A stretch of 64,000 bases of DNA from Sympetrum striolatum (lineage: Eukaryota; Arthropoda; Insecta; Odonata; Libellulidae): assembly GCA_947579665.1 (NCBI GenBank), contig OX388350.1, positions 86,881,152 to 86,945,151 on the forward strand. Reading direction: 5' to 3'. The stretch's first letter is position 1. The number at the start of each line of letters is the position of its first letter. Shown here in pieces: positions 50,859 through 62,575 of the stretch. The notes under the pieces are model-generated. The model was not told the origin of the DNA. It made no database searches and was given only the letters and a program-made list of their open reading frames with translations. Both the position numbers and the translations under genes were made by a program.

Positions 50859-50909
<51 letters not shown>
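50859..50909. repeat. TA microsatellite at the array edge
   Basis: About 25 TA units immediately before the first six-box unit of the large array. Confidence 0.95.
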
Positions 50910-50911
<2 letters not shown>

Positions 50912-50920
50912 ATTATATAT

Positions 50921-52057
50921 ACGAGTAAAATGTTGCTTGCATACTGCAAGCAGATCGACAACACTATTTTCATGTCGGCATCATATCCGGACGGCCATCA
51001 AAAGAAAAAAAGAAAAGATTGAAATTTTTCTTAAATTTGCCTAAATTCCATCGTCCGGCATCGAACCCGGGTCTTTACTGTGAACTTACTATGCAGCACA
51101 ATAGAACATCACCATCTCTAGCGATGTGTGAAAATTCAAGCAGAAACATGGGCTACAACTGCCTCAAAAGACGTTCTAATTTTTACGAATTTAAATGGCT
51201 CTCTGGATTCGAACCAAGGACGATCTTGGAAATATAAAAAATGTTTCTGAAAGTTATTTATGATCTCTATCTATATGCCGAATTTGAAGTTTCTATATTA
51301 TTGGCAAAGGTTTCAAAATAATTCCTAAAAATCGGATTAACTTCTGATTGCAGAGACACCTGGTGTCGAACCCAGGACTCTTTGATAGCTGTGAATGTAC
51401 TGTTTGATTTGTATGGACTTGATCTTTGTACATGCAAAGTTTGAAGTTGATATCGTGCCGGGAAGTACCTAAAATTTGTTTCCGTTATCTCCGTAAGAAA
51501 AGCATTGGGAAGTGCAAATGGTCCTCTGGGATCGAACCAAGGACCATAAGCTAATATGTAAAATTCGATTATGAAATAAATTCATGATATCTATCGACGT
51601 GCCGAGTTTCAATAATCCATGTTATCGGGAAAGGATCCAAAAAAAATCTTAAAAATCGCCGCAATGCATTTTAAACGGCCGATTTTTGCCCCGGCCTAGC
51701 ATCGAACCAAGGACAATATTCGAAGATATCTTTCCGATTTTCGTTGGCTATGCACGGCATTTAGCGGTCCCTCGAGTTTCAACTCTCTGCTTTTCCGGGA
51801 AGTGCCTCAAAAAAATTTTCGAAAATCCCCGCCATGTAATCTTATGGGGAAAATCGCGATTTTGGGGCCCTCTGGAATCGAACCCATGACACTGAGGTTC
51901 AAAATCGCAATTTTTCTGGAGTTTATACAATATGGCCAATATGTCGTAAAAATTTCAGATCAATGACGCTTGTAGTTTAGGCTGTGAATTTGTATCCTAT
52001 CTATCTATATAGGTATATATATGAATGAATCCGGAGAAGCATCTATATATATCTATT
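50921..52057 (-). repeat. Six-box unit C1 (type I)
   Basis: Head ACGAGTAAAATGT and hairpin 50935-50951. Boxes (minus) start at 51057, 51205, 51362, 51528, 51698 and 51874, spaced 148, 157, 166, 170 and 176 bp. Tail TGTGAATTTGTATCC, TATC/TA repeats and GAATGAATCCGGAGAAGC near 52022-52040. It joins C2 head to tail. Confidence 0.9.
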
Positions 52058-53195
52058 ACGAGTAAAATGTTGCTTGCATACTGCAAGCAGATCGACAACA
52101 CTAATTTCATATCGGCATTATATCGGGACGGTCATCAAAAGAAAAAATCAAAGGATTGAAAATATTCTTAAAATTCGCTGCAATTTCATCGTCGGGCATC
52201 GAACCCGGGCCTTCCTGGTGAAATTACTATGCACTACAATAGAAGATCTCCATTTCTAAATATGTGTAAAAATTCAAGCAGAAATATTGGCTGCAACAGC
52301 CTGAAACGACGTCCTACTTTTCACGAATGTACATGGCTCTCTGGATTCGAACCAAGGAATATTTAGGTAATCTAAAATATGTTTATGAAATTAATTTATG
52401 ATCTCTATCTATATGCCGAATTTCAAGTTTCTATATTATTGAGAAAGGTTTCAAAATTATTCCTAAATATCGGATCAACTTCTGATTGAAGAGACACCTG
52501 GTGTCGAACCCAGGACATTTTGTATGCTGTGAATGCACAGTTTAATTTAAAAAGACTTGCTCTTGGATCATGCAAAGTTTGAAGTCGATAGCATGACAGG
52601 AAGTATCTAAATTTTGTTTCCGTTATCTCCGTAAGAAATGCATTGAGGAATGCAAATTACTCTCTGGGATCGAACCAATGACCATCAGCGAATATATATA
52701 TTTTGATTATGAAATATTATTGTGATCTCCAACTCCATGCTGAATTTCAAGTTTCCATACCATCGGGAAGTGGTCCAAAAAAAATCTTAAAAATCGCCAC
52801 AATGCATTTTAAACGGCCGATTTTTGCCTCGACCTAGCATCGAACCCAGGATATTTTTAGTACAACTCATTTATGTTTTCGATAGATCATGACCATATAT
52901 ATCGGCTCCTTGAGTTTTACGTCCCTACCTATCCAGCAAGTATTTTTTAAAAATTCCCGAAAATCAAAGCAATGCATTTAAACGGAAAAAATCGGGACTT
53001 TGGGGCCCTCTGGAATCGAACCTATGACACTGAGGATCAAAGTCGCTTTTTTCCTGGGGGTTTCACGTTATGGCCAATATATCATAAAAATTTCAAGTCA
53101 TTGACGCTTGTGGTTTAGCCTGTGAATTTGTATCCTATCTATATAGCTATATAGCTATATATATGAATGAATCCGGAGAAGCATCTATCTATTAT
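52058..53195 (-). repeat. Six-box unit C2 (type I)
   Basis: Hairpin 52072-52088. Boxes at 52195, 52343, 52500, 52666, 52836 and 53012, with spacing identical to C1 (148, 157, 166, 170, 176). The tail has a duplicated AGCTATAT. Confidence 0.9.
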
Positions 53196-54330
53196 ACGAG
53201 TAAAATGTAGCTTGCATACTGCAAGCAGATCGGCAATACTAATTTTATATCGGCAACAATCGGGACGGTCATCAAATGAAAAAAAAAAAAGGATTGAAAA
53301 AATTCTTATAATTCGCTGCAATTTCATCGTCTGGCATCGAACCGGGGTCATACTGGTGATTTTACTATGCAGCACTATAGAAGATCACCATCTCTGACTG
53401 TGTGTGAAAATTCAACCAAAAATATTGGTTACAACTGCCTCAAACTACGTTCTACTTCTCACGAATGTAAATGGCTCTCTGGATTCAAACCAAGGACTAT
53501 CTAGGAAATCTAAAATATGTTCATGAAATGAATCTATGATCTCTATCTATATGCCGAATTTCAAGTTTATATATTATTGGGAAAGTTTTCAAAATAATTC
53601 CTAAAAATCGGATCAACTTCTGATTGCAGAGACACCTGGTGTCGAACCCAGGACACATTGATAGCTGTGAATGCACTGTTTGATTTGTATGGACTTGATC
53701 TTTCTAGATGCAAAGTTTGAAGTCGATAACATGCCGGGAAGTACCTAAATTTTGTTTCTGTTATCTCCGTAAGAAATGCATTGAGAAGTGCAAATGGCCC
53801 TCTGGGATCGAACCAAGGACCATCAGCGAACATGTAAAATTCAATTATGAAATATATTCAACATATATATCCACGTGCCGAGTTTCAAGTATCCATGTTA
53901 TCGGGAAAGGATCCAAAAAAAATCTTCAAATTCGCCACAATGCATTTTAAACGGCCGATTTTTGCCCCAACCTAGCATCGAACCATGAACCATATTCGGC
54001 AATGTCTTTTTGATTTTTGTTGGATATGCACGGCTTCTAGCGATCCCTTGAATTTCAACTCTCTCCTTTTCCGGGAAGTGCCTCAAAAAAGTTTTCGAAA
54101 ATCCCCGCCATGTATTCTTATGGGGAAAATCGCGACTTTGGGGCCTTCTGGAATCGAACCCATGACACTGAGGTTCAAAACCGCAATTTTTCTGGCGGTT
54201 ATACGTTGTGGCCAATACGTCGTAAAAATTTCAAGTCGATGACGCTTATAGTTTAGGCTGTGAATTAGTATCCTATCTATCTATCTATCTATCTATATCC
54301 TTGAATGAATCCGGAGAAGCATCTATCTAT
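53196..54330 (-). repeat. Six-box unit C3 (type I)
   Basis: Hairpin 53210-53226. Boxes at 53333, 53481, 53638, 53804, 53974 and 54150, spaced 148, 157, 166, 170 and 176. Box 2 reads GGATTCAAACC, a CpG-to-CpA change in the core. The tail meets the tail of C4 in a perfect 23-bp-arm palindrome (54303-54325 / 54337-54359). Confidence 0.9.
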
Positions 54331-55474
54331 TATATATAGATGCTTCTCCGGATTCATTCATGTATCCATATATATATATATATATATATAGAGAGAGGAT
54401 ACAAACTCACAGGCCAAACCACAAGCGTCATTGACTTGAAATTTTTACGACGTATTGGCCATAGAGTGTAACTGCCAGAAAAATTGCGATTTTGCACCTC
54501 AGTGTCATGGGTTCGATTCCAGAGGGCCCCAAAGTCTCGATTTTTCCCGTTTAAATGCATTGCTTTGATTTTCGGGAATTTTTAAAAAATACTTCCGGGA
54601 TAGGTAGAGAATCGAAAATCTAGGAGCCTTTATATATGGTCATAATCTATCGAAAACATAAATGAGTTTTACGGAAAATATCCTGGGTTCGATGCTAGGT
54701 CGAGGCAAAAATCGGCCGTTTAAAATGTATTGTGGCGATTTTTAAGATTTTTTTTGGACCCCTTCCCGATGGCATGGAAACTTGAAATTCGGCATGGAGT
54801 TGGAGATTATAAATATATTTCATAATCAAATTTTATATATTCGCTGATGGTCCCTGGTTCGATCCCAGGGCGCCATTTACATTTCTCAATGCATTTCTTA
54901 TGGAGATAACGGAAACACATTTTAGGTACTTCCCGGCATGCTATCGACTTAAAACTTAGCGTGATAGAAGAAACAGTATTAACAAATTAAACTATGCATT
55001 CAAAGCTATCAATGTGTCCTGGGTTCGACACCAGGTGTCTCTGCAATCAGAAGTTGATCCGATTTTTAGGAATTTTTTTGAAACCTTTCACAATAATATA
55101 GAAACTTGAAATTTGGCATATGGATTGAGATCATTAATAAATTTCAGAAACATTTTTTAAATTTCCAAGATCGTCCTTGGTTCGAGTCCCGAGAGCCATT
55201 TACATTCGTGAACATTAGAGCGTCTTTTGAGGCAGTTGTAGCCAATATTTCTGCTTTAATTTTCACACATAGTTAGAGATGGTGATCTTCTATTGTGCTA
55301 CATAGTAAATTCACCAGTAAGATCCGGGTTCGATGCCAGACGATGAAATTTCAGCGAATTTTAAGAAAAATTTCAATCCTTTTTTTTTCTTTTGAGGACA
55401 TTCCCGATATGATGCCGATATGAAATTAGTATTGCCGATATGCTTGCAGTATGCAAGCTACATTTTACTCGTAT
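54331..55474 (+). repeat. Six-box unit C4 (type I)
   Basis: Boxes at 54510 (GGTTCGATTCC, exact), 54686, 54856, 55022, 55179 (GGTTCGAGTCC, exact) and 55327, spaced 176, 170, 166, 157 and 148. Hairpin 55442-55458, end ACTCGT near 55473. Confidence 0.9.
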
Positions 55475-56604
55475 TTAATAGATATATAGATGCTTCTCCG
55501 GATTCATTCATATATATACCCAGATAGGATACAAATTCACAGGCTAAACCAAAAGCGTCATCTACTTGAAATTTTTCCGACGTTATGGCCATGATGTGTA
55601 ACCTCCAGGAAAAAGCCGACTTTGAACCTCGGTGTCATGGGTTCGATTCCAGAAGGCCCCAAAGTCGCGATTTTCCCCATAAGATTACATGGCAGGGATT
55701 TTCGAAAATTTTTTTGAGGCACTTCCTGTGAAAGGAGAGAGTTGAAATTCGAGGGCTCGCTAGAAGCCGTGCATATCCAACGAAAATGAAAAAGACATTG
55801 CCGAATATGGTCCATGGTTTGATGCTACGTCGGGGCAAATATCGGCCGTTTAAAATGCATTGCGGCGATTTTGAAGATTTTTTTTGATTCTTTTCCGATA
55901 ACATGGATACGTGAAACTCGGCACGTGGATAGATATCATAAATATGTTTCATCATCGAATTTTAAATGTTCGCTGATGGTCCTTGGTTCGATCCCAGGGG
56001 GCCATTTGCACTTCTCAATGCATTTCTTACGGAGATAACGGAAACAAAATTAAGGTACTTCCCGGCATGCTATCGACTTCAAACTATGCATGATAGAAGA
56101 ACAGATCTTTACAAATCAAACTGTACATTTACAGCTTACAATATGTCCTGGGTTCGACACCATGTGTCTCTGCAATTAGAAGTTGATCCGATATTTAGGA
56201 ATTATTTTGAAACCTTTCCCAATAATATAGAAATTTGAAATTCCGCATATAGATAGAGATCATAAATAACTTTCAGAAACCTTTTTTAGTTTTCCAAGAT
56301 CATCCTTGGTTCGAATCCAAAGAGCCATTTACATTCGTGAAAATTAGAACGTCTTTTCAGGCAGTTGTAGGCAATATTTCTGCTTGAATTTTCACACGTA
56401 ATTACAGAAGGTGGTCTTCTATTCTGCTGCATAGTTAGTTCACCAGTAAGACCCGGGTTCGATGCCAGACGATGAAATTTTTAGCGAATTTTAAGAAAAA
56501 TTTCAATCCTTTATTTTTTCTTTTGAGGACCGACCCGATATGATGCCGATATGAAATTAGTATTGCCGATCTGCTTGCAGTATGCAAGCTACATTTTACT
56601 CGTA
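55475..56604 (+). repeat. Six-box unit C5 (type I)
   Basis: Boxes at 55640 (GGTTCGATTCC, exact), 55816 (GGTTTGATGCT, CpG-to-TpG in the core), 55985, 56151, 56308 (GGTTCGAATCC, exact) and 56456, spaced 176, 169, 166, 157 and 148. Hairpin 56573-56589. Confidence 0.9.
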
Positions 56605-57738
56605 ATAGATATAGATGCTTCTCCGGATTCATTCATATATATAGCTATATAGCTATATAGATAGGATACAAATTCACAGGCTAAACCACAAGCGTCATTG
56701 ACTTGAAATTTTTATGATATATTGGCCATAACGTGAAACCCCCAGGAAAAAAGAGACTTTGATCCTCAGTGTCATAGGTTCGATTCCAGAGGGCCACAAA
56801 GTCCCGATTTTTCCCGTTCAAATGCATTGCTTTGATTTTCGGGAATTTTTAAAAAATACTTGCTGGATAGGTAGGGACGTAAAACTAAAGGAGCCGATAC
56901 ATATGGTCATGATCTATCGAAAACATAAATGAGTTTTACTAAAAATATCCTGGGTTCGATGCTAGGTCGAGGCAAAAATCGGCCGTTTAAAATGCATTGT
57001 GGCGATTTTTAAGATTTTTTTTGGACTACTTCCCGATGGTATGGAAACTTGAAATTCGGCATGGAGTTGGAGATCACAATAATATTTCATAATCAAAATT
57101 TATATATTCGTTGATGGTCCTTTGTTCGATCCCAGAGAGTAATTTGCATTCCTCAATGCATTTCTTACGGAGATAACGGAAACAAAATTTAGGTACTTCC
57201 TGTCATGCTATCAACTTCAAACTTTGCATGATACAAAAGCAAGTCTTTACAAATCAAACTGTGCATTCACAGCTTGCAATACGTCCTGGGTTCGACACCA
57301 GGTGTCTCTGAAATCAGAAGTTGATCCGATTTTTAGGAATTATTTTGAAACCTTTTTCAATAAAATAGAAACTTGAAATTCGGCATATAGATAGAGATCA
57401 TAAATAACTTTCAGAAACATGTTTTAGATTTTCACGATCGTCCTTGGTTCGAGTTCCGAGAGGCATTAACATTCGTGAAAATTAGAACGTTTATTGAGGA
57501 AGTTGTAGCCAATATTTCTGCTTGAATTTTCACACATAGTTAGAGATGGTGATCTTCTATTGTGTTTCATAGTAGGTTTACCAGTAAGACCCAGGTTCGA
57601 TGCCAGACGATGAAATTTCAGCGAATTTTAAGAAAAAATTAAATCATTTTTTTTCTTTTGAGGACCGTCCCGAAATGATGCCGATATGAAATTAGTATTG
57701 CCGATCTGCTTGCAGTATGCAAGCTACATTTTACTTAT
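56605..57738 (+). repeat. Six-box unit C6 (type I)
   Basis: Boxes at 56777 (GGTTCGATTCC, exact), 56953, 57123 (TGTTCGATCCC), 57289, 57446 (GGTTCGAGTTC) and 57594, spaced 176, 170, 166, 157 and 148. Hairpin 57708-57724; the terminal ACTCG has become ACTTA. It faces C7 head to head across a short TA/clamp spacer. Confidence 0.9.
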
Positions 57739-58729
57739 ATCTATTATATATAGATGCTTCTCCGGATTCATTCATGTATCCATATATATATACGAGTAAA
57801 ATGTAGCTTGCATACTGCAAGCAGATCGACAACACTAATTTCATATCGGCATCATATACCGGGACGGACATCAAAAGAAAAAAAAAATTCAAAATATTCG
57901 TAGAATTCGCTGCAATTTAATCACCTGGCAGCGAACCCCGGTCTTCCTGGTGTACTTACTATGCAGCAAAATAGAAAATTACTATATCAAACTATGTGTG
58001 AAAATTCAAGCAAAACTATTAGGTGCAACTACCTCAAACGACGTCCTACTATTCACATACACTCCTTATTTGAGAAATTATAATGTGCTCTGGCATCGAA
58101 CCCAGGAACAGCATGGTCTTATCTATTTATTTCTTAAACAAAGTGTTAATATACATCTTCCATCTAAGCAAGAGCTCCCTTACATATCGATAAATGCATA
58201 AAAAAATTATGAAAAGATACCCCATAGTATTATATATGGGTGATATTTTTACTGCCCGGCATCGAACCCGGGTCTTTCAGGCAATACTTTCTATGCAGCA
58301 CAAAAGAAAAACACCATCTCTAACCGCGTATGCAAATTCAAGCAGAAATATTGGTTACAACTGCCTCAAATGACGTCCTACTTTTCCTTTATATTCCTTA
58401 TGAGAGAAACGTTATTGTGCTCTGGCTTCGAACCCAGGAACAGTACGGTCTTATGAAAATTTTTTTCTAAAACTTATTCGTACCATACATCTTCCAGCCA
58501 AGCACGAACATCCTATCATTTCGATAAGTGCATCTAAAAAAATAATGAAAAACGGCTCCCATGTATTTTAAAGGGCAGATCTTTGCATCGTCCTAGCATC
58601 GAACCCAGGATAACTTTTGTAAAAGTCATTGATGTTTTCGAAAGTCCAAGACCATAAATATAGGCCCTTGAGTTTTACTTCTCTACCTATCCGGAAAGTA
58701 TTTTTTTTTAATTCCCGAAAATCACGGCA

Positions 58730-58954
58730 GTAGTAGAAGCCCTACCTTNNNNNNNNNNNNNNNNNNNNNNNNNNNNNNNNNNNNNNNNNNNNNNNNNNNN
58801 NNNNNNNNNNNNNNNNNNNNNNNNNNNNNNNNNNNNNNNNNNNNNNNNNNNNNNNNNNNNNNNNNNNNNNNNNNNNNNNNNNNNNNNNNNNNNNNNNNNN
58901 NNNNNNNNNNNNNNNNNNNNNNNNNNNNNNNNNNNNNNNNNNNNNNNNTACTAC
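58730..58954. mobile_element. Probable unresolved transposon insertion (spans the N gap)
   Basis: TCACGGCA occurs directly on both sides (58722-58729 and 58955-58962). Inside it lie inverted tips GTAGTA...TACTAC, and the visible left interior reads GTAGTAGAAGCCCTACCTT. An 8-bp duplication with inverted ends is what hAT- or P-type transposons leave. The interior is 200 Ns, so size and family are unknown. Confidence 0.5.
58749..58948. other. Assembly gap of 200 N
   Basis: Exactly 200 undetermined bases, a conventional placeholder, so the true length may differ. The 78-residue 'protein' read across it is meaningless. Confidence 1.
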
Positions 58955-59184
58955 TCACGGCAATGCATTCAAACGGGAAAAATCGGGACTTTGGGGCCCT
59001 CTGGAATCGAACCTATGACACTGAGGATCAAAGTCTCTTTTTTCCTGGGGGTTGCACGTTATGGCCAATATGTCATAAAAATTTCAGATCAATGACGCTT
59101 GTAGTTTAGGCTGTGAATTTGTATCCTATCTATCTATATAGGTATATATATGAATGAATCCGGAGAAGCATCTATATATAATAG

Positions 59185-60308
59185 ACGAGTAAAATGTTGC
59201 TTGCATACTGCAAGCAGATCGACAACACTAAGTTCATAACGGCATTATATCGGGACGTCCCGGCAAGAAAAAGAAGGATTAAAAATATTCTTGAAATTCG
59301 CTTCAATTTAATCGTCTGGCATCGAACCCGGGTCTTTTTGGTGAAATTTCTATGCAGCACATCAGAATATCATCTTCTCTAAATACGTGTGAAAATTCAA
59401 GCAGAAATATTGGCTGCAACTGCCTCAAACGAAGACCTTCTTTTCACGAATGTTAATAGCTCTCTGGATTCGAACCAAGGATGATCTAGGAAATAAAAAA
59501 TATGTTCTTGAAATGTATCTACGTTTTCTCTCTATATACTTAATTTCATGTTTTAATATTATTTGGAAGGGATTTAAAATATTTCTTAAAAATCGGATAA
59601 CTTACTGATTGTAGAGACGCCTGGTGTCGAACCCTGGACGTATTGGAAGCTGTAAATGCAAAAAATGACTTGCTAGGACTTGATCTTATTTTGTGCAAAG
59701 TTTGAAATCGATATCATGCCGGGAAGTACCTAAAATTTGTCTCCGTTATCTCCATAAGAAATGCATTGAGGAATGTAAATGGCCCTCTGGGATCGAACCA
59801 AGGACTAACAGCGAATACAAAAAATTTGATTACAAAATAAATTTATGATCTCCAACCTCATGCCAAATTTCAAGTTTCCATGCCATCGGGAAATGGTCCA
59901 AAAAAAATCTTAAAAAACGCCACAATACATTTTAAACGGCCGATTTTCTACCCCGACCTAGCATCGAACCCAGGATATTTTCCGTAAAACTCATTTATGT
60001 TTTCGATAGATAATGTTCATATATATAGGCTCCTTGAGTTTTGAATCTCTATCTATCCGGGATGTATTTTTTTTTAATTCCCGAAAATCAAAGCAATGCA
60101 TTTAAACGGGAAAAATCGGGACTTTGGGGCCCTCTGGAATCGAACCCATGGCACTGAGGTTCAAAATCGCAATTTTTCTGGAGGTTATACGTTATGGCCA
60201 ATATGTCGTAAAAATTTCAACTCAATCACTCTTGTGGTTTAGGCTGTGAGTTTGTATCCTCTCTATCTATTATATATAGATGCTTCTCCGGATTCATTCA
60301 TATATCAT
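59185..60308 (-). repeat. Six-box unit C8 (type I)
   Basis: Hairpin 59199-59215. Boxes at 59318, 59466, 59623, 59789, 59960 and 60136, spaced 148, 157, 166, 171 and 176. The tail carries an inverted clamp half (TAGATGCTTCTCCGGATTCA) near 60277-60300. Confidence 0.9.
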
Positions 60309-61438
60309 ACGAGTAAAATGTAGCTTGCATACTGCAAGCAGATCGAAAACACTAATTTCATGTCAGCATCATATCGGGACGGCCCTGAAATGAAAAAAAA
60401 GGGAATGAAAATATTCTTGAAATTCGCTGCAATGTAATCGTCTGGCATCGAACCTAGGCCTTCCTGGTGAACCTACTATGCAGCACAACAGAAAATCACC
60501 ATCTCTTACTATGTGTGAAAATTCAAGCAGAAATATTGGCTCCAACTGCCTCAAACGACGTCCTACTTTTCAGTAATGTAAATGGCTCTCTGGATTCGAA
60601 CCAAGGACGATCTTGGAAATCTAAAACATGTTTTTGAAATGTATCTATGTTCTCTATCTATATGCCTAATTTCATGTTTTAATATTATTGGGAAGGGTTT
60701 TAAATTAATTCTTAAAAATCAGATAATTTACTGATTGCAGAGACGCCTGGTGTCGAACCCAGGACATATTAGCAGCTGTAAATGCACAGTATGACTTATT
60801 AGAACTTCATCCTATTTCATACAAAGTTTGAAGTCGATATCATGCCGGGAAGTACCTAAAACTATTTTCTTTTATCTCCATAAGAAATGCATTGAGGAAT
60901 GTAAATGGCTCTCTGGGATCGAACCAAGGACCATCAGCGAATATGTAAAATTTTATTATGAAATATATGTATGATATCTAAACCCGTGCCGAATTTCAAG
61001 TTTCCATGCCATCGGGAAAGGGTCCAAAAAAAATCTTAAAAATCGCCACAATGCATTTTAAACGGCCGATTTTTGCCTCGACCTAGCATCGAACCCAGGA
61101 TATTTTCCGTGAAACTCATTTATGTTTTCGAAAGATCATGACCATATATATAGGCTCCATGAGTTTTGATTCTCTACCTATCCGGGAAGTATTTTTTAAA
61201 AAATCCCGAAAATCAAGGCAATGCATTTAAACGGGAAAAATCGGGACTTTGGGGCCCTCTGGAATCGAACCAATGACACTGATGTTCAAAATCGCAATTT
61301 TTCTGGAGGTTACACGTTATGGCCAATATGTCGTAAAAATTTCAGGTCAATGACGATTGTGGTTTAGCCTGTGAATTTGTATCCTCGCTATATATATATA
61401 TGGATACATGAATGAATCCGGAGAAGCATCTATCTATT
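60309..61438 (-). repeat. Six-box unit C9 (type I)
   Basis: Hairpin 60323-60339. Boxes at 60444, 60592, 60749, 60915, 61085 and 61261, spaced 148, 157, 166, 170 and 176. The tail meets C10 in a palindrome with 26-bp arms (61408-61433 / 61443-61468). Confidence 0.9.
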
Positions 61439-62575
61439 ATATATAGATGCTTCTCCGGATTCATTCATATATCATATATATATATATATATATAGAGAGG
61501 ATACAAAGTCACAGGCTAAACCACTAGCGTCAATGGCTTGAAATTTTTACGACATATTGGCCATAACGTATAACCTCCAGAAAAATTGCGATTTTGAACC
61601 TCAGTGTCATGGGTTCGATTCCAGAGGGCTCCAAAGTCTCGATTTTTCCCGTTTAAATGCATTGCTTTGATTTTCGGGAATAAAAAAAAAATACTTTCCG
61701 GATAGGTAGAGAATTAAAACTCAAGGAGCCTATATATATGAACATGATCTATCGAAAACATAAATGAGTTTTACGGAAAATATCTTGGGTTCGATGCTAG
61801 GTCGGGGCAAAAATCGGCCGTTTAAAACGCATTGTGGCGATTTTTAAGATTTTTTTTCGACCCCTTTCCGAATGCATGGAAACTTGAAATTTGGCATGGG
61901 GTTAGAAATCATAAATATATAACATAATCAAATTTTTTTTATTCGCTTATGGTCCTTGGTTCGATCCCAGAGGGCCATTTGCACTCCACAATGCATTTCT
62001 TATGGGGATAACGGAAACAAATTTTAGGTACTTCTCGGCATGATATTGACTTCAAACTTTGCATAAAATAAGATCAAGTTCATAAAAATCTAACTGTGCA
62101 TTCACAGCTACCAGTGTGTCCTGGGTTCGACACCAGGCGTCTCTACAATCAGTAACTGATCCGATATTCAATAATTATTTTGAACACTTTCCCAACAATA
62201 TAGAAACTTGAAATTCGGCATGTAGATAGAAATTATAGATACATTTCAAAATCATGTTTTAGATATCCAAGATCGTCCTTGGTTCGAATCCAGAGAGGCA
62301 TTTACAATCGTGAAAATTAGAACGACTTTTGAGGCAGTTGTATCCAATATTTCTGCTTGAATTTTCATACATAGTTAGAGATGTTGATCTTCTATTGTGC
62401 TACATAAAAAGTTCACAGTAAAGACCCGGGTTCGATGCCAAACGATTAAATTTCAGCCAATTTTAAGAATATTTTCAATCATTTTTTTTCTTTTGAGGAC
62501 CGTCCCGATTTAATGCCGATATGAAATTAGTGTTGCCGATCTGCTTGCAGTATGCAAGCAACATTTTACTCGTAT
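61439..62575 (+). repeat. Six-box unit C10 (type I)
   Basis: Boxes at 61612 (GGTTCGATTCC, exact), 61788, 61958, 62124, 62281 (GGTTCGAATCC, exact) and 62429, spaced 176, 170, 166, 157 and 148. Hairpin 62543-62559. Confidence 0.9.

Larger units (their letters stand above)
57790..59184 (-). repeat. Six-box unit C7 (type II) with an insertion
   Basis: Hairpin 57806-57822. Boxes at 57927, 58092, 58258, 58424, 58595 and, beyond the sequence gap, 59003. The first four intervals are 165, 166, 166 and 171 bp, mirroring the type II unit B1. GTGCTCTGG precedes boxes 2 and 4, the subtype marker. If the interval between the two TCACGGCA copies is collapsed (233 bp), the last spacing becomes 175 bp, as in intact units. 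Confidence 0.85.

Noticed and set aside
51019..51939. Recurrent open frames giving peptides such as SGIEPRT, GSNPGL or FDSRGPQ
   Set aside because: They are translations of the B-box-like motifs and their flanks in various frames and on both strands, repeat in every unit, and show no conserved single reading frame.
58722..58958. Protein across the N gap
   Set aside because: The frame consists almost entirely of undetermined residues.
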